Source: Poriferisulfidus sp963668445 (lineage in GTDB: Bacteria > Pseudomonadota > Gammaproteobacteria > Poriferisulfidales > Poriferisulfidaceae). Taken from it: a DNA stretch of 64,000 nt. Position numbers and translations under genes: made by a program. The stretch is from assembly GCA_963668445.1 (NCBI GenBank), contig OY764335.1, positions 868,001 to 932,000 of the forward strand, given 5' to 3'. The notes beneath the pieces are model-generated. The model had not been told where the DNA came from, did no database searches, and saw only the letters and a list, made by a program, of their open reading frames with translations. Each line of letters starts with the position of its first letter. Within the stretch, counting starts at the first letter, position 1. Positions 39,901 to 46,689 of this stretch are shown here, one piece after another.

Positions 39901-40666
39901 GTTGCATGCCGCACCGGATGAGCAGGGATTGCGGTTCGACAAGGTGCATGCGGAGGCGAGCCGCTTCAACGCCGACTTGACCGGCCATTGGCGACTGACG
40001 CAAGACGGGGAGCAGACGCTGCTGAGCGGCACGGCGCATTCGGGGGATTTGGAGGAGACATTGCGGTCTTGGGGCATCAGCCATTCGCTGCGCCAAGGGC
40101 GCATGACGCTGACGGGAGCCGTGCAATGGCCGGGAGCGCCATCCGACTATGCGTTTCAGGCCCTGCAGGGCCAGATCGAGATCAAGGGCCGCGACGGACG
40201 CATCCGGCACTTGACGCCGGAGTACGCGCGCCTTCTGGCGCTGCTGAATCTGGAGATGATCTTCGATCGCTTGGAACTGGACTTCGACGATGTGTTGCGG
40301 GGTGGCTTTACCTATCAGTCGGCCGAAGGCAAGTTCGACATCCAAAGCGGCAATTTGTACACGACCGGCTTCCGCATCGTAGGCCCCTCGGCCCAATTTC
40401 TGCTGGTGGGCCGCATTGGGATTGCCGACGAGGATTACGATCTTCAGGTGGTCGCCACGCCGGAGACGAGCGTGCTGCTGCCGGTTGCAGCCGGTGCGGT
40501 CGCCGGGCCGGTCGGGATTGGCGCGGCGTATATAGGCAACAAGCTGCTGGAGCTCTTCGGCGCAGGCATCAACAAGGCGACGACGGTCGCCTACCGTGTG
40601 ACCGGTTCTTGGTCGGAGCCGGTCGTCGAGGAGATTCCCGTAGAGAACGACGCAGGCGGGGAGTAG
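36959..40666 (+). CDS. yhdP: AsmA-like envelope protein YhdP
   Basis: YhdP is one of the large AsmA-like proteins implicated in phospholipid transport between membranes. The 1235 residues have one N-terminal membrane anchor (about residues 8-32), then a very long beta-rich periplasmic region with DUF3971-type and AsmA C-terminal-like domains; AGAVAGPVGIGAAYIGNKLL near the end is conserved. E. coli YhdP is about 1266 residues. The start is TTG at 36959; no better start exists. It ends 9 bases from the convergent rne. Confidence 0.9.
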   Translation: MIHKLGNFLAWTLAAAALALALISIVVRVLLFTLDDARPFLAQKVAETLNAKMSVGRASSEWLGTYPTIVLEDVTLRFHGAQAVHRFEHMSFSLDIVGSFLELAPVPGNFLVLHGSVHLWRMADGSWTLEGMPLDVQQSRWAFPFNQVRVRDVDVTLQDRATEERLHLGSVDVDMTHNFRGLEIQARARKGSQHAGSAELHARFDAQGSGRAVLHTAKTQAGKLRLWLPEWVQQSLAWLPADTQVWLDAQSAWHAGALQSVVMHVELARPAHADWRHMSSMLEWREDGEGDRLRLENLRLDQDLVMAQGRLARYGGGMHWSLAGLDVMAAQRWAGAVGLEAWMELLPMRVEAGEVLSMQGTSRESEGPDGLALDMEFRDVQVASESGEFGLGKLHGELAVAKRRIRMELKSEALTVDYAPWNFSSMSLGSARMQADGRWTDAMCCMLNLREFEISGPALQVRGSGGIRPEDSGRVLLNAEIVDADMHAVSQWLPPGLLLEADEEWVRTAFKAGRLHQARLRLDAPLEGEDTAASPFELTLDGSFEGLELDYEPPLSRLREAKGHVHLDKASLHVVLQAGKMRESALSHGAVWIEDLGLMEMQASALAHGPAEDPPAYLEEVDALGPAFLETVELAGESETYFQMELPLDERIRKQERVTGRLAYAGNELRIPANDLLLQEVSGELHLEDEALHGALQGKLSRQGEMGAIKVETVEGEIRVAATMQASPKAFMPQAVRPSFAWLTGQSDWAIEVLIPGVSERSKRRHVDIVAQSDFKGVALDMPEPLGKRKEEAQPVEVQAALDMERKARVVVNYDNRVQAVLDATTRRVTGTIQLGSQRPVAAPKALVLTGRLEQADIGAWMDWMERGAGMGGALPEISALEIGALKGYGIDLENARLSVRPEQEGWGVFIDAGEVRGSMHVPKASGQPVRGAFEQMHFRMQDAEDDPAPSSARMKPQDVSPLELTFDQLQLGQYALQNVALHAAPDEQGLRFDKVHAEASRFNADLTGHWRLTQDGEQTLLSGTAHSGDLEETLRSWGISHSLRQGRMTLTGAVQWPGAPSDYAFQALQGQIEIKGRDGRIRHLTPEYARLLALLNLEMIFDRLELDFDDVLRGGFTYQSAEGKFDIQSGNLYTTGFRIVGPSAQFLLVGRIGIADEDYDLQVVATPETSVLLPVAAGAVAGPVGIGAAYIGNKLLELFGAGINKATTVAYRVTGSWSEPVVEEIPVENDAGGE

Positions 40667-40675
40667 TGCGCCTGT

Positions 40676-42640
40676 TCAAGCCGTTGGCGGACTGGGCTGC
40701 CCCGCTTCCGGCTTGGAGGGGCTGGCGGCAGGCGAACTGCTGCTCCCGGCTTGCGGAGCGCCTGCTGTGCGGCCGCCGCCTCTGCGGTTGCGTCCGCCGC
40801 GTCGGCCTCGCCGCCGCCGCGAAGAACCGGATGTCTTTTCGGCTTCGCCGCCGGAACGTCCGTTTTGGCCGCGAGGCGATGCTTGTTGGCGTCTTCTACG
40901 GCGCGGGCGCTGCGGTTCGGATGCCGAAGGCTTGCGTGCCTCGGTCTTCGGTGCCGGACGCGAGGTGGAGGGGGGGCGCTTGAGCAGATTGAGAACCAGC
41001 CCGAACAAGCCGCGCTTGGGGCGTCCGGGAGAGGCGACGATGTGTTCGGCCACATCGACCGCAGGCTTCTCGATATGCGGGCGCCGGGCCTGCTCGCCGC
41101 GTACGGGGCGCGGCTCGGTCTGCGGTTCGGCAGGCTCGTGGGCCGCGAGGTTCTGATAGTCGAAGCGGCGCAGCAGTTCTGGATCGTCTTCCCGATAGCG
41201 ATGCATCCGGTAGTGCGGCGTCTCCAATTCTTGCACCGGAAGCAGGCGGATATGCGGTCCGTGCCGATGGGTGATCCGGTCGATGTTGTCGCGCTTCTCG
41301 TTGAGCAGATAGGTCGTCACCTCAATCGGCAGTTCCGCGACGACCATGCCGGTGTTTTGCTTCATCGCCTCTTCTTCGATGAGGCGCAGGATGGCCAGGG
41401 ACAGGGATTGGACGGTACGGATGGTGCCGTGGCCATTGCAGCGCGGACAGGTCATTTGCGTAAATTCCCCAAGCGCCGGGCGCAGCCGTTGGCGCGACAG
41501 TTCCAGCAGGCCGAACCGGGAGATGCGTCCGATTTGCACGCGGGCTCGATCGGGGCGGGTGTGTTCCCGAAATTCGTTCTCCACCTTCTTCTGGTTGGCG
41601 ACGCTGGCCATGTCGATGAAGTCGATCACGATCAAACCGCCCAAGTCCCGCAGGCGCAGCTGCCGCGCAATTTCCGCCGCTGCTTCCAGATTGGTGCGCA
41701 GGGCCGTGGTTTCGATGTCGCCGCCTTTCGTAGCGCGCGCCGAGTTGATGTCGATGGAGACCAGCGCTTCAGTATGGTCGATGGCGATCGTGCCGCCTGC
41801 CGGCAGACGGATGACGCGGTTGTGGGCCGATTCGATCTGGCTTTCGATCTGGTAGTGGCTGAACAGAGGCGTCGTGTCTTCGTAAAGGTGGATGTGCTTG
41901 AGGTATTGCGGCGCCATCCGTTCGGCGAACCGGCACGCCTGCTGATAGGCTTCTTCGCTATCGATCAGCACTTCGCCGATATCGTCGCGCAGGTTGTCGC
42001 GCAAGGTGCGCACGACGGCATCGTTGTCGCTGTAGATCATGAACGGCGCCGGCTTCTTGGCAGCTTCCTGAATGGCTTCCCAGAGTCGGATCTGGTTGTC
42101 GAGGTCCCATTGCAGTTCTTCGGCGCTGTGGCCGATCCCCGCCGTGCGGATGATCATGCCGCCGCCTTCGACGGGCTTCATTTGCGCGATGGTCTTTTGC
42201 AGTTCTTCCCGGTCCTCGCCCTCAATTTGGCGCGAGATGCCGCTGGCGCGCGAGTTGTTCGGCGTCAGCACGAGGTAGCGTCCGGGAAGGCTGGGATACG
42301 TCGTCAACGCCGCACCCTTGTTGCCGCGTTCGTCCTGCGTGATCTGAACGACCAGCTCTTGGCCGTTTTGCACCGCTTCCCGGATGGAAGCCGCGCTGCG
42401 TGCCCGGTAGTATTCGGGGGCAATTTCCCGGAAAGGCAGAAATCCGTGGCGCGGTGCGCCGTAATCCACGAAAGCCGCATCGAGGCTGGGCTCGACGCGA
42501 ACGACTTTGGCTTTGTAGATGTTGGATTTCTTCTGTCGCTCTCCGGTCAGCTCAATATCGAGGTCGTACAGCTCTTGGCCGTCGACCATGGCCACGCGCA
42601 CTTCTTCCTGCTGCATGGCATTGACAAGAATTCGTTTCAT
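40676..42640 (-). CDS. rne: Ribonuclease E
   Basis: RNase E is the main endonuclease of mRNA decay and rRNA/tRNA processing. The 654-residue frame starts MKRILVNAMQQEEVRVAMV, has the S1 domain (about 36-119), catalytic aspartates in VSIDINSAR and VIDFIDM, and the zinc-link CPRCNGHG near residue 400. The C-terminal ~150 residues are disordered and Arg/Pro/Ser-rich, much shorter than the 500-residue scaffold of E. coli. The start is fixed by the canonical N-terminus; an upstream in-frame extension lies in the 5' leader. It is divergent from rluC, as in related bacteria. Confidence 0.96.
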   Translation of the reverse strand: MKRILVNAMQQEEVRVAMVDGQELYDLDIELTGERQKKSNIYKAKVVRVEPSLDAAFVDYGAPRHGFLPFREIAPEYYRARSAASIREAVQNGQELVVQITQDERGNKGAALTTYPSLPGRYLVLTPNNSRASGISRQIEGEDREELQKTIAQMKPVEGGGMIIRTAGIGHSAEELQWDLDNQIRLWEAIQEAAKKPAPFMIYSDNDAVVRTLRDNLRDDIGEVLIDSEEAYQQACRFAERMAPQYLKHIHLYEDTTPLFSHYQIESQIESAHNRVIRLPAGGTIAIDHTEALVSIDINSARATKGGDIETTALRTNLEAAAEIARQLRLRDLGGLIVIDFIDMASVANQKKVENEFREHTRPDRARVQIGRISRFGLLELSRQRLRPALGEFTQMTCPRCNGHGTIRTVQSLSLAILRLIEEEAMKQNTGMVVAELPIEVTTYLLNEKRDNIDRITHRHGPHIRLLPVQELETPHYRMHRYREDDPELLRRFDYQNLAAHEPAEPQTEPRPVRGEQARRPHIEKPAVDVAEHIVASPGRPKRGLFGLVLNLLKRPPSTSRPAPKTEARKPSASEPQRPRRRRRQQASPRGQNGRSGGEAEKTSGSSRRRRGRRGGRNRRGGGRTAGAPQAGSSSSPAASPSKPEAGQPSPPTA

Positions 42641-42946
42641 GATGGTTCCGTTGCGGTTGCAGTGTTCCTGCCATACGTTCGGCAGCATCCGGACTCGCGC
42701 CGGACGGTGCCATGCGCAGGTAATGCATATGCAAGGCAGCCGCAGCGTGCCTCGCCGGCGTATGGCGGGCAGCAAAAAGTCGATCCGGCGTGCGGCCGGA
42801 GCGTGGGGCAATGAAATGATCGGCCACGGTAACTCTTTGCGGTAACTAATCAGATGCAGATCCGCACGCCATCGGCGGCGGCCTCTGCGATGTTCTAGGG
42901 ACTCAGTATACATTATGATGAGGATTTCGCTCCGTCAATCCCGCCA
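42641..42946. other. rne leader and divergent promoter region
   Basis: The 306 bases between rne and rluC hold no gene. About 270 of them would be transcribed as the rne 5' leader. In E. coli a long structured rne leader mediates feedback by RNase E itself; this position and length suggest the same, though I cannot confirm the conserved stem-loops by eye. Confidence 0.55.
42910..42938 (-). promoter_or_regulatory. Sigma-70-type promoter candidate for rne
   Basis: On the minus strand TTGACG (42938-42933) is followed after 17 bases by TAATGT (42915-42910). TATACT (42910-42905) and CATAAT (42917-42912) are alternative -10 boxes in the same AT-rich patch. Transcription from here would give a leader of roughly 260 bases before the rne ATG. 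Confidence 0.5.
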
Positions 42947-43912
42947 ATGGCCTCCGAAACAGCCTCTCCGTCCGTCCGCCCGGCGCGGCAGGTCGCCGTG
43001 GATCCGGCGGACGACGGACGGCGCTTGGACAACTTCCTTCTGACCCGGGTCGACGTTCCGCGCCGGGCCGTGTACCGATGGATCCGAACCGGGCAGGTGC
43101 GCGTCAATCGCGGCCGCGCACCGCCGTCGCGCCGTTTGCATGCCGGCGATGAAGTGCGGATTCCGCCGTTCCGCTTAGACGGCCTGCAGGGCCTTGGCCG
43201 TACGCCGCCGGACATCTCGCTGCCCGTGTTGTACGAGGACGAGAACCTGCTGATTCTCAACAAGCCGCCGGGTCTGGCCGTGCATGGCGGCAGCCGGCTC
43301 GGCTTCGGGCTGATCGATGTGCTTCGGGCGCATTCGGGCGTGGAAGGCTTTTTGGAACTGGCGCACCGGCTGGACCGCGGCAGCAGCGGATGTCTGGTAC
43401 TGGCACGCAATCGCGACGCGTTGCGGCATGTGCAAGCGCAGTGGCAGGCCCAAGAGGCCGCCAAGACCTATTGGATGTTGGCGGCAGGCCAGTGGCGAGG
43501 CGGTTCGCGGGACGTGCGCCAGCCGCTGCGGGTCAATCGCCGGCATGCCAAGCATCGCAAGACGGTCGCCGATGCGGAAGGGCGCGAAGCCCATACGCAG
43601 TTCCAGCCGCTGGAGCAGTTCGAACAGGCCTGTCTGCTGGAGGCACGGATTGCCACAGGCCGCACGCATCAGATCCGCGTGCATGCCAGCGGACTCGGCC
43701 ATCCGATCATCGGCGACGACCGCTACGGCGACCGCAAGGTCAATCGCTGGGCGGAGCAGCACGGGTTCAGGCGGCTATTCCTGCACGCTCGCACCTTGGA
43801 ACTGGCGCATCCTTTGCGGCAAACAGCCATCAAGGTCACAGCTCCTTTGGACAGTGCCTGCGAGCGGCTGCTGGCCAATTTGCGGAGCGAACGGCCAGAT
43901 TCCAGCCCCTAG
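42947..43912 (+). CDS. rluC: 23S rRNA pseudouridine synthase RluC
   Basis: RluC converts uridines 955, 2504 and 2580 of 23S rRNA (E. coli numbering) to pseudouridine. The 321 residues have an N-terminal S4 domain (DGRRLDNFLLTRVDVPRRAV, about 25-85) and the RluA-type catalytic domain, with the active Asp in AHRLDRGSSGCLVLA, and RTHQIRVHASGLGHPIIGD. The divergent rne/rluC arrangement supports RluC rather than RluD. Confidence 0.93.
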   Translation: MASETASPSVRPARQVAVDPADDGRRLDNFLLTRVDVPRRAVYRWIRTGQVRVNRGRAPPSRRLHAGDEVRIPPFRLDGLQGLGRTPPDISLPVLYEDENLLILNKPPGLAVHGGSRLGFGLIDVLRAHSGVEGFLELAHRLDRGSSGCLVLARNRDALRHVQAQWQAQEAAKTYWMLAAGQWRGGSRDVRQPLRVNRRHAKHRKTVADAEGREAHTQFQPLEQFEQACLLEARIATGRTHQIRVHASGLGHPIIGDDRYGDRKVNRWAEQHGFRRLFLHARTLELAHPLRQTAIKVTAPLDSACERLLANLRSERPDSSP

Positions 43913-43947
43913 CAAGCCGACTCGGAGCAGGGGCGTGCCGGAGGTCT

Positions 43948-43956
43948 TGCTATAAT
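43948..43956 (+). promoter_or_regulatory. Extended -10 promoter of tRNA-Arg
   Basis: TGCTATAAT is a perfect extended -10 element (TGn followed by TATAAT at 43951-43956), about 31 bases before the tRNA 5' end. The -35 region is weak, as expected for extended -10 promoters. Confidence 0.75.
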
Positions 43957-43987
43957 TTCCGTGTGCCGCAGAGTCGGCCAGCCCTGT

Positions 43988-44064
43988 GCGCCCGTAGCTC
44001 AGTTGGATAGAGTGTGTGGCTACGAACCACAAGGTCGGGGGTTCGAATCCCTCCGGGCGCGCCA
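43988..44064 (+). tRNA. tRNA-Arg (anticodon ACG)
   Basis: A 77-base cloverleaf: acceptor GCGCCCG pairs with CGGGCGC at 44054-44060, discriminator G, and an encoded CCA at 44062-44064. The D arm has AGCTCAGTTGGATAGAG, and the anticodon stem TGTGG/CCACA encloses the loop CTACGAA, giving anticodon ACG, normally edited to ICG by TadA to read CGU, CGC and CGA. GGTTCGAATCC is the T arm. Confidence 0.97.
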
Positions 44065-44097
44065 TGGCCTGCTGGAATCAGACATCGCGAGGGAAAG

Positions 44098-44391
44098 ATG
44101 GAACCATTGAATTTGAGCCGGGAACTGGTGCAGGGCTTGGTGAGCGTGCTGCACGGGCACGATGAGCGCTGCCAAGCGGATGCCATGCTGGCGGCACAGT
44201 ATTTGGCGGCGGTCGTCGGGCTGCTCGTCGGCAACACCGATCGCCCGGCTGGCGAGAAGAAGGAAATAATTAGAGAAATCAATGCTTTCAGCGAATATGT
44301 TATGAACGATGTGATGGGCCAGACGCGACCGGCGCCGCCGCCGCCGGATCCGGCGAAGGCATTCGGAATCTGGAAGCCGCCCGGCGCCTGA
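44098..44391 (+). CDS. Small protein of unknown function
   Basis: A 97-residue protein (starting MEPLNLSRELVQGLV) with a GAGGGAAAG ribosome site. It appears mostly helical: a hydrophobic middle (AAQYLAAVVGLLVG), a charged helix (EKKEIIREINAF), then a proline run (RPAPPPPDPAKAFGIWKPP) at the C-terminus. No cysteine cluster, signal peptide or clear membrane segment. I recognise no family. It lies between tRNA-Arg and serS, 16 bases before serS, and is probably co-transcribed with it. Confidence 0.75.
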   Translation: MEPLNLSRELVQGLVSVLHGHDERCQADAMLAAQYLAAVVGLLVGNTDRPAGEKKEIIREINAFSEYVMNDVMGQTRPAPPPPDPAKAFGIWKPPGA

Positions 44392-44407
44392 CCCCAGACT
44401 CGCGGTC

Positions 44408-45688
44408 ATGCTGGACCCCAAGACGCTGCGTGCCGACCCGGCCGCGGTTGCCGCAAATCTTGCCCGGCGCGGGCATGCCTTCGACGCCGACGCATTCGCC
44501 CGTCTGGAAGCGGAACGCAAGGCCGTGCAAAGTGCGGTCGAGCAATCTCAGGCGGAACGCAATGCATTGGCGCGGCGCATTGGCGCGGTGCGGCAGAGCG
44601 GACAGGATGCCACCGAACTGATGGCGCAGGCTACGGCGCTGAACGAACAACTTCAGAGGCAACAGCAGGAGCTGGCGGACATTCGCGCGCAATTGGAAAG
44701 CTGGCTGCTGGGCACGCCGAATCTGCTCGACCCGGAAGTGCCGGACGGCACTGATGAGCAAGCCAACCAGGAATTGCGCCGCTGGGGAGAGCCTCCCGTG
44801 TTCTCTTTCGAGCCACTGGACCATGTGGCGCTGGGCGAGCGTTGCAACGGCTTGGATACGCGGCGGGCGGCGGCCATGTCCGGCGCGCGCTTCGCGACGA
44901 TGCACGGCGACTTGGCGCTGCTGCATCGGGCTTTGGCGCAGTTCATGCTGGACTTGCATACGCGCCAGCACGGCTATCAGGAATGCTACGTGCCGTATCT
45001 GGTCAATGCGCAGAGCATGCAAGGCACAGGGCAGCTTCCTAAGTTTCGGGAGGATTTGTTTGCGGTCGAAAGCGAACAGTATTTTCTGATCCCGACGGCT
45101 GAAGTGCCTTTGACTAACCTGCTGCACGACACCATTCTTGAAGCAGAACGGCTTCCATGGCGCCGGGTGGCGCATACGCCGTGCTTTCGGGCCGAAGCCG
45201 GTTCCTACGGAGCCGACACGCGCGGACTGATCCGGCAGCATCAGTTCGACAAGGTGGAATTGGTGCAGGCCGTGCGTCCGGACGACTCGGAGCAGGCGTT
45301 GGAAGAATTGACCGTGCACGCCGAAGCCGTCCTGCAGGCCTTGGGCTTGCCGTACCGCGTCGTGTCGCTGTGCGGCGGCGATATCGGCTTCGCGGCCGCC
45401 CGCACCTACGATATCGAGGTTTGGTTGCCTAGCCAAGGCACGTACCGGGAGATTTCTTCGTGCAGTAATTTCAGGGATTTCCAGGCACGCCGCTTGCAGG
45501 CGCGGTTCCGACCCGATTCCAAACGGCCGCCGCAGCTGGTGCACACGCTGAACGGATCCGGGCTGGCGGTGGGCCGGACGCTGGTGGCGGTGCTGGAGAA
45601 TTTCCAGCGCGAGGACGGCACGGTCGGTGTGCCGGAATGCTTGGGCCCTTGGATGCGAGGCGTGGCCCGCCTGGAGGTGGCTGCGTGA
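44408..45688 (+). CDS. serS: Seryl-tRNA synthetase
   Basis: SerRS charges tRNA-Ser (and Sec-tRNA). The 426 residues show the N-terminal antiparallel coiled-coil arm (about residues 27-100), class II motif 2 in CFRAEAGSYGADTRGLIR and motif 3 in NGSGLAVGRTLVAVLENFQ. Length is typical. The stop overlaps the GTG of the MOSC gene. Confidence 0.97.
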   Translation: MLDPKTLRADPAAVAANLARRGHAFDADAFARLEAERKAVQSAVEQSQAERNALARRIGAVRQSGQDATELMAQATALNEQLQRQQQELADIRAQLESWLLGTPNLLDPEVPDGTDEQANQELRRWGEPPVFSFEPLDHVALGERCNGLDTRRAAAMSGARFATMHGDLALLHRALAQFMLDLHTRQHGYQECYVPYLVNAQSMQGTGQLPKFREDLFAVESEQYFLIPTAEVPLTNLLHDTILEAERLPWRRVAHTPCFRAEAGSYGADTRGLIRQHQFDKVELVQAVRPDDSEQALEELTVHAEAVLQALGLPYRVVSLCGGDIGFAAARTYDIEVWLPSQGTYREISSCSNFRDFQARRLQARFRPDSKRPPQLVHTLNGSGLAVGRTLVAVLENFQREDGTVGVPECLGPWMRGVARLEVAA

Positions 45689-46188
45689 GCGCCTATGACG
45701 GACGCCGCCGCTTCACGGGCGCTGGGAGCGTCGAATGGATCGGAGTTCGGACGCATCGACAGCAGCCAATCGAGGTTCGCCAGCAAGTGCAGGCCATCGA
45801 GGGCTGCGGATTGGAGGGCGATCATGCGGCCGGCCGCCGCGGCGGCAAGCGGCAGGTGACGCTGATCCAGGCGGAGCATTTTCCGGCGATTGGACAGCTT
45901 GCGGCCAAGCCGCCGAAGCCCGAACTGCTGCGCCGGAACTTGGTCGTCTCCGGCATCAATTTGCGGGCGCTGGTCGGGCGCAAATTCCAGATTGGAAGTG
46001 CTCTTTTGGAGGGTACCGGAGATTGTCCGCCATGCCGTTCCATGGAACGGGCGTTGGGTTCCGGCGGCTGCGATGCCATGGCCGGCATGGGCGGCGTGAC
46101 GGCGCGGGTTCTGAAAGGCGGGCCGATTTGCATCGGCGATGCGGTCGCCCCCTATAATCCGCAGCCTCAAACAGAGCGTTTGATCTGA
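45685..46188 (+). CDS. MOSC domain-containing protein
   Basis: MOSC domains handle sulfur or molybdenum-cofactor-bound substrates. The 167-residue frame begins at GTG 45685 overlapping the serS stop (GTGA). It carries GCGLEGDHAAGR, RRNLVVSGINLRAL and the conserved-cysteine segment TGDCPPCRSMERAL, with GGVTARVLKGG at the end, as in stand-alone YiiM-like MOSC proteins. The substrate cannot be told from sequence; in E. coli YiiM acts on N-hydroxylated compounds. Confidence 0.85.
   Translation: MSAYDGRRRFTGAGSVEWIGVRTHRQQPIEVRQQVQAIEGCGLEGDHAAGRRGGKRQVTLIQAEHFPAIGQLAAKPPKPELLRRNLVVSGINLRALVGRKFQIGSALLEGTGDCPPCRSMERALGSGGCDAMAGMGGVTARVLKGGPICIGDAVAPYNPQPQTERLI
46128..46158 (+). promoter_or_regulatory. 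Candidate promoter for the FmdB-type gene
   Basis: Within the 3' end of the MOSC gene, TTGCAT (46128-46133) and a perfect TATAAT (46153-46158) are separated by 19 bases, and lie 33 bases before the next start. The long spacer lowers confidence. Confidence 0.45.
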
Positions 46189-46190
46189 CG

Positions 46191-46508
46191 ATGCCCATCT
46201 ACGAGTACCGTTGCGAAGGTTGCGGCTTTCTGCTGGAAGCGTTGCAGAAGATGAGTGCCGCACCGCTGGTGCGCTGTCCCGAGTGCGGCGAAGACCTGTT
46301 GCGCAAGCAGCTGACCGCGGCTGGTTTTCAGCTCAAAGGCAGCGGCTGGTACGAAACGGACTTCAAGGCTAAGCCGAAGAAGGAATCCGGCGAACAGGAG
46401 GCAGCCAAAGACAGCAAGAAGTCTGATGCCGGCGGCGCATCCAAGGCGGCCAAGCCGAACGGCCCGAAATCATCGGCATTATCCTCGGCAGGCAGTTCTG
46501 GCAAATAG
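46191..46508 (+). CDS. FmdB-family zinc ribbon protein
   Basis: A 105-residue protein. The first ~45 residues are the FmdB zinc ribbon: MPIYEYRCEGCGFLLE with CXXC at 8-11 and RCPECGEDLLRK with a second CXXC. GSGWYETDFK follows, then a low-complexity Lys/Ser/Ala tail. The family is often found just upstream of aspS in proteobacteria, as here. Originally named for regulation of formamidase/acetamidase; the true role is unclear. Confidence 0.92.
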   Translation: MPIYEYRCEGCGFLLEALQKMSAAPLVRCPECGEDLLRKQLTAAGFQLKGSGWYETDFKAKPKKESGEQEAAKDSKKSDAGGASKAAKPNGPKSSALSSAGSSGK

Positions 46509-46562
46509 CCTGCAGCCGAGGGCATTTCGAGTTGGGGACCCGGCGCGATGGCGAGCGGCATG

Positions 46563-46591
46563 TTGTTGGCGCAATGGCAAACTGGCACAAT
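46563..46591 (+). promoter_or_regulatory. Candidate promoter of aspS
   Basis: TTGTTG (46563-46568) and CACAAT (46586-46591) are separated by an ideal 17 bases in the 181-base gap before aspS. Transcription would begin near 46598, giving a leader of about 90 bases. Confidence 0.5.
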
Positions 46592-46689
46592 AGGCGGGCC
46601 GCTCCGGCAGGGCCCCGAATTTCTATGAACGACACTTCTGCAGCTGGCGCAAGCATGGCGCGGGGGCGTCCGGCCGCTTGGCACCACGC

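Noticed and set aside
38534..40396. 620-codon open frame antisense to yhdP
   Set aside because: Another long shadow frame; the forward-strand yhdP has the expected domain order and length.
40751..42814. 687-codon open frame antisense to rne
   Set aside because: RNase E on the minus strand has catalytic and zinc-link motifs; the antisense frame has no recognisable domain.
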